Made by a program: the position numbers and the translations under genes
Assembly (NCBI GenBank): GCA_049969475.1
Contig: JBMFOU010000017.1
Span: 8,271 to 72,270 of the forward strand
DNA length: 64,000 nucleotides
DNA from: UBA2030 sp049969475
GTDB taxonomy: Bacteria; Bacteroidota; Bacteroidia; Bacteroidales; TTA-H9
Direction of reading: 5' to 3'
Shown here: one piece after another, positions 62,189 to 64,000 of the stretch
Numbering within the stretch: the stretch's first letter is position 1
Layout: every line of letters starts with the position of its first letter
The notes under the pieces: model-generated
Database searches by the model: none
Told to the model about the DNA's origin: nothing
The model's input: only the letters and a program-made list of their open reading frames with translations

Positions 62189-63018
62189 TTACCGACGAAA
62201 GAAAGGCTTAACATTTATCCCATAATCGCCTCCTTTATAATGAATTATTGAAAATACATGGTATTTCTTTCCTTTGATAAAAAAATCCTCATTACCTCCT
62301 TTTATTTTCTCAGTTGAGGCGAGCCATACGATCGTATCAGCAGCTTCTTGAATAGTTTTGCCCGTATACAATCCGAGAACTTTAAATACTATTTTGCCCA
62401 TGGCAGTTTGTTCTCTGAAAAGGTTTGTGTAAGTGAAAAACCAGGATGCACTGAATATACAGTAATATTGTCCTTCACGAGTCTTCTAGCCCATTCATGG
62501 GTTAGCATTCGGCAAGCTTGTTTCGATTGTTTATAGGCAAGATTTTTATTGAATCTTCTTCTTTCAAAATGAATATCATCCCAATCTAATTCGTCAGCAT
62601 ATTGAGAAGCCACGTTTATAATCCTTGAAGGCGTAGCATTTTTCAATTCATCCAAAAGTAATTTGGTTATCAGCTCATGGCCTAATACATTAACTGCGAA
62701 AGTCATTTCAACTCCAGGCTCCGAAAATTTCTTTGAGTGAGACCCAATACCTGTATTGCTAATAAGCACATCCAGTTTGATCTCATTTTGCTTATACTCA
62801 TTCTCAAAATTATTGATTAAACGAGCTGGGGCTAAAACGAAGTTCTTCCCATAAACATGTGGGTTATTAGTTTCTTTAACAATCTCGTCTCTTACCAGTT
62901 TGGCCGAATCAATCGAACGGTAAGCCATATAAACTTTTTGTCGGAGTTTTGCTATTTGTTTGGCAACTTCTTTGCCAATCCCTCGATTAGCGCCTGTTAT
63001 AATCACCCCCTTTCCCAT
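62189..63018 (-). pseudogene. SDR-family oxidoreductase broken by a frameshift near 62395
   Basis: The first frame (63018-62389) gives a short-chain dehydrogenase: GVIITGANRGIGKEVAKQIA (TGxxxGIG cofactor loop), ISNTGIG at the NNAG position, and Y-x3-K in AYKQSKQA. It stops after SENKLPWAK. The second frame (62401-62189) continues as MGKIVFKVLGLYTGKTIQEAADTIVWLAS, which is the expected C-terminal region of retinol-dehydrogenase-like SDRs. A one-base change in the 13-base overlap would join them into a ~275-residue enzyme. Alternatively the second piece could be made by re-initiation at the overlapping ATG. Confidence 0.75.
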
Positions 63019-63425
63019 TATAGTATCTATGCACTTTAAAACTTATTGCCCATACAACAAAAGTGTATTGTAAATCGTTCAATGGGCCCGCGAGAGTTTG
63101 AAAGAAATAAGATTGGAATAATGTACCTGCGACGTTCCAGTCATTTGTGATAACCGCGGTACAAAAAATGATGTAAGATAAGATTTATAAAATGAGGATA
63201 AATATCCCACGTTACCTGGAATAAGAAAATAGGGTACAGGAGTCAAATCGAATCACAAAAGCTTCTGTACCCTCTAACAAAGCTCAAAGAGCTTAAATGG
63301 AAGCCCTCTGTTGGTTATTAAAAACTACCCTTAAATGTCTGCAAAAAATCGTTCATTTTCTTCAATTTTACAATCATTTGATACAAACTTTTCTTTATGA
63401 AGTTATCTAGTTAACTTTTAAATGC

Positions 63426-63655
63426 TTACATACTACTCAAGAATTGAAAAGTGAATTCTTGGAATTTTAGTTTAATGATTTTAGTAATATCAACCTTTTC
63501 TATGAATGGATAAATTTGTTCGATAGTCGTAGACTTGTCGGGCCGAATCATTTCAACAAAGCTTTTCCATTGCAGGATACTATGAGGTTTTGAGAAATGA
63601 TGGCCTATGCTTTAATTGAGTTCATGTCAAAGAAAAAGCAGTAAACAATTTTCAT
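63426..63655 (-). pseudogene. Possible coding remnant, unidentified
   Basis: On the minus strand a frame starting at 63655 reads MKIVYCFFFDMNSIKA, then shifts near 63610 and goes on through GHHFSKPHSILQWKSF to QIYPFIEKVDITKIIKLK, ending in TAA at 63426. The shifted part has protein-like composition over about 60 residues, but I do not recognise it. No promoter is seen. The remaining parts of 63019-64000 show no gene I can support. Confidence 0.3.
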
Positions 63656-63794
63656 ACGATAAAAGAATTATGAACCCATATTATGAGGTGTTTCACCCAT
63701 TATTCGTTGATAATCAAGATGATAATCTTGCAGACGTTCCAAAAAAGTAAGGGGTCCAACTCTATAGAACGCATTGGGTTGAAATGAAGTGTTC

Positions 63795-63900
63795 ACGCCA
63801 AAACCTCAAAGAACGCGAAAAAGGGGCCCAGAATGTAAAGATTTGTTTCCTTTATCCTTTGCGATCCTTGCCTAACCCCTTTGCAACCTTGTGTTTTCAA
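63795..63900. repeat. Putative intergenic repeat
   Basis: AACCTCAAAGAACGCGAAAA followed 40 bases later by CCTTTGCGATCCTTGCCTAA and CCCTTTGCAACCTTGTG has the look of a dispersed family of imperfect inverted repeats seen between genes in this phylum. Only one copy is in the window, so the call rests on pattern recognition. Confidence 0.3.
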
Positions 63901-63939
63901 TTTAGACATCTTTAGCTCAAACATTTGATGCCTACCTAA

Positions 63940-63975
63940 ATAAACAAAACAGGGAACCCTTCGCGGATTCCCTGT
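63940..63975 (-). terminator. Terminator of a minus-strand gene beyond the right edge
   Basis: ACAGGGAA (63949-63956) pairs with TTCCCTGT (63968-63975). On the minus strand the stem is followed by TTTGTTTATT. Confidence 0.55.
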
Positions 63976-64000
63976 CCATGGCCAACCCTGCTTTAACTCA

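Overview
The window looks like a chromosomal segment from a Bacteroidota bacterium, probably an anaerobic or microaerophilic member of the order Bacteroidales or a relative. Three observations support this. Most genes are preceded by the phylum's -7 promoter element TAnnTTTG rather than a sigma70-type TATAAT box, usually without a clear Shine-Dalgarno sequence. The gene families are typical: GT117/DUF2723 membrane glycosyltransferase, TPR-linked sensor kinases, TlpA/DUF4369-like thioredoxins, DUF190 and an AmgK-RapZ fusion. A four-subunit 2-oxoacid:ferredoxin oxidoreductase points to ferredoxin-based fermentative metabolism. I see no CRISPR array, no intact transposase, no rRNA and no prophage.

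Layout. 0-5.7 kb: the 3' end of a DAK/DegV protein, two tRNA-Val genes, a fluoride channel (crcB) with a DUF190 partner, and a TPR sensor kinase split by a one-base frameshift. 5.8-17.5 kb: PIF1-like helicase, AmgK-RapZ kinase, a 50-residue cysteine peptide, MurU-like nucleotidyltransferase, AddB-like nuclease, a Memo-AMMECR1 lipoprotein, serC, a small lipoprotein and an MscS channel. 17.7-24.5 kb: the ferredoxin oxidoreductase operon, a 5'-truncated enolase, an MFS transporter, a small helical protein and a broken dynamin-like GTPase. 24.7-32.3 kb: tRNA-Gln, GT117 glycosyltransferase, rplS and a large secreted glycosidase. 32.7-39.2 kb: a decaying stretch with a frameshifted lipoprotein and two tandem, paralogous, multiply disrupted repeat proteins flanking an intact cysH. 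39.3-60.0 kb: intact housekeeping and signalling genes (TlpA-like, MBL hydrolase, mpl, patatin-BamA, two histidine kinases, PAP2, HAD, SLC45-like transporter with malQ, valS, phosphomannomutase). 60-64 kb: AT-rich, repeat-bearing and gene-poor, holding an L-lactate dehydrogenase with an atypically strong ribosome binding site, a frameshifted SDR and coding debris.

How the genes fit together. AmgK-RapZ, MurU and Mpl form a peptidoglycan-recycling set that is spread over the window. The SLC45-like transporter and MalQ form a maltodextrin uptake and processing pair. The central theme of the accessory stretches is gene decay: six loci carry frameshifts or stops while long neighbours of up to 1172 codons are clean. 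Several of the lesions are single missing bases in A/T runs, so assembly error has to be excluded case by case. The most interesting intact feature is the sugar-kinase/RapZ fusion with its small cysteine-peptide neighbour. The most interesting broken ones are the tandem propeller-like pseudogenes and the enolase half-barrel carrying a promoter exactly at its truncation point.
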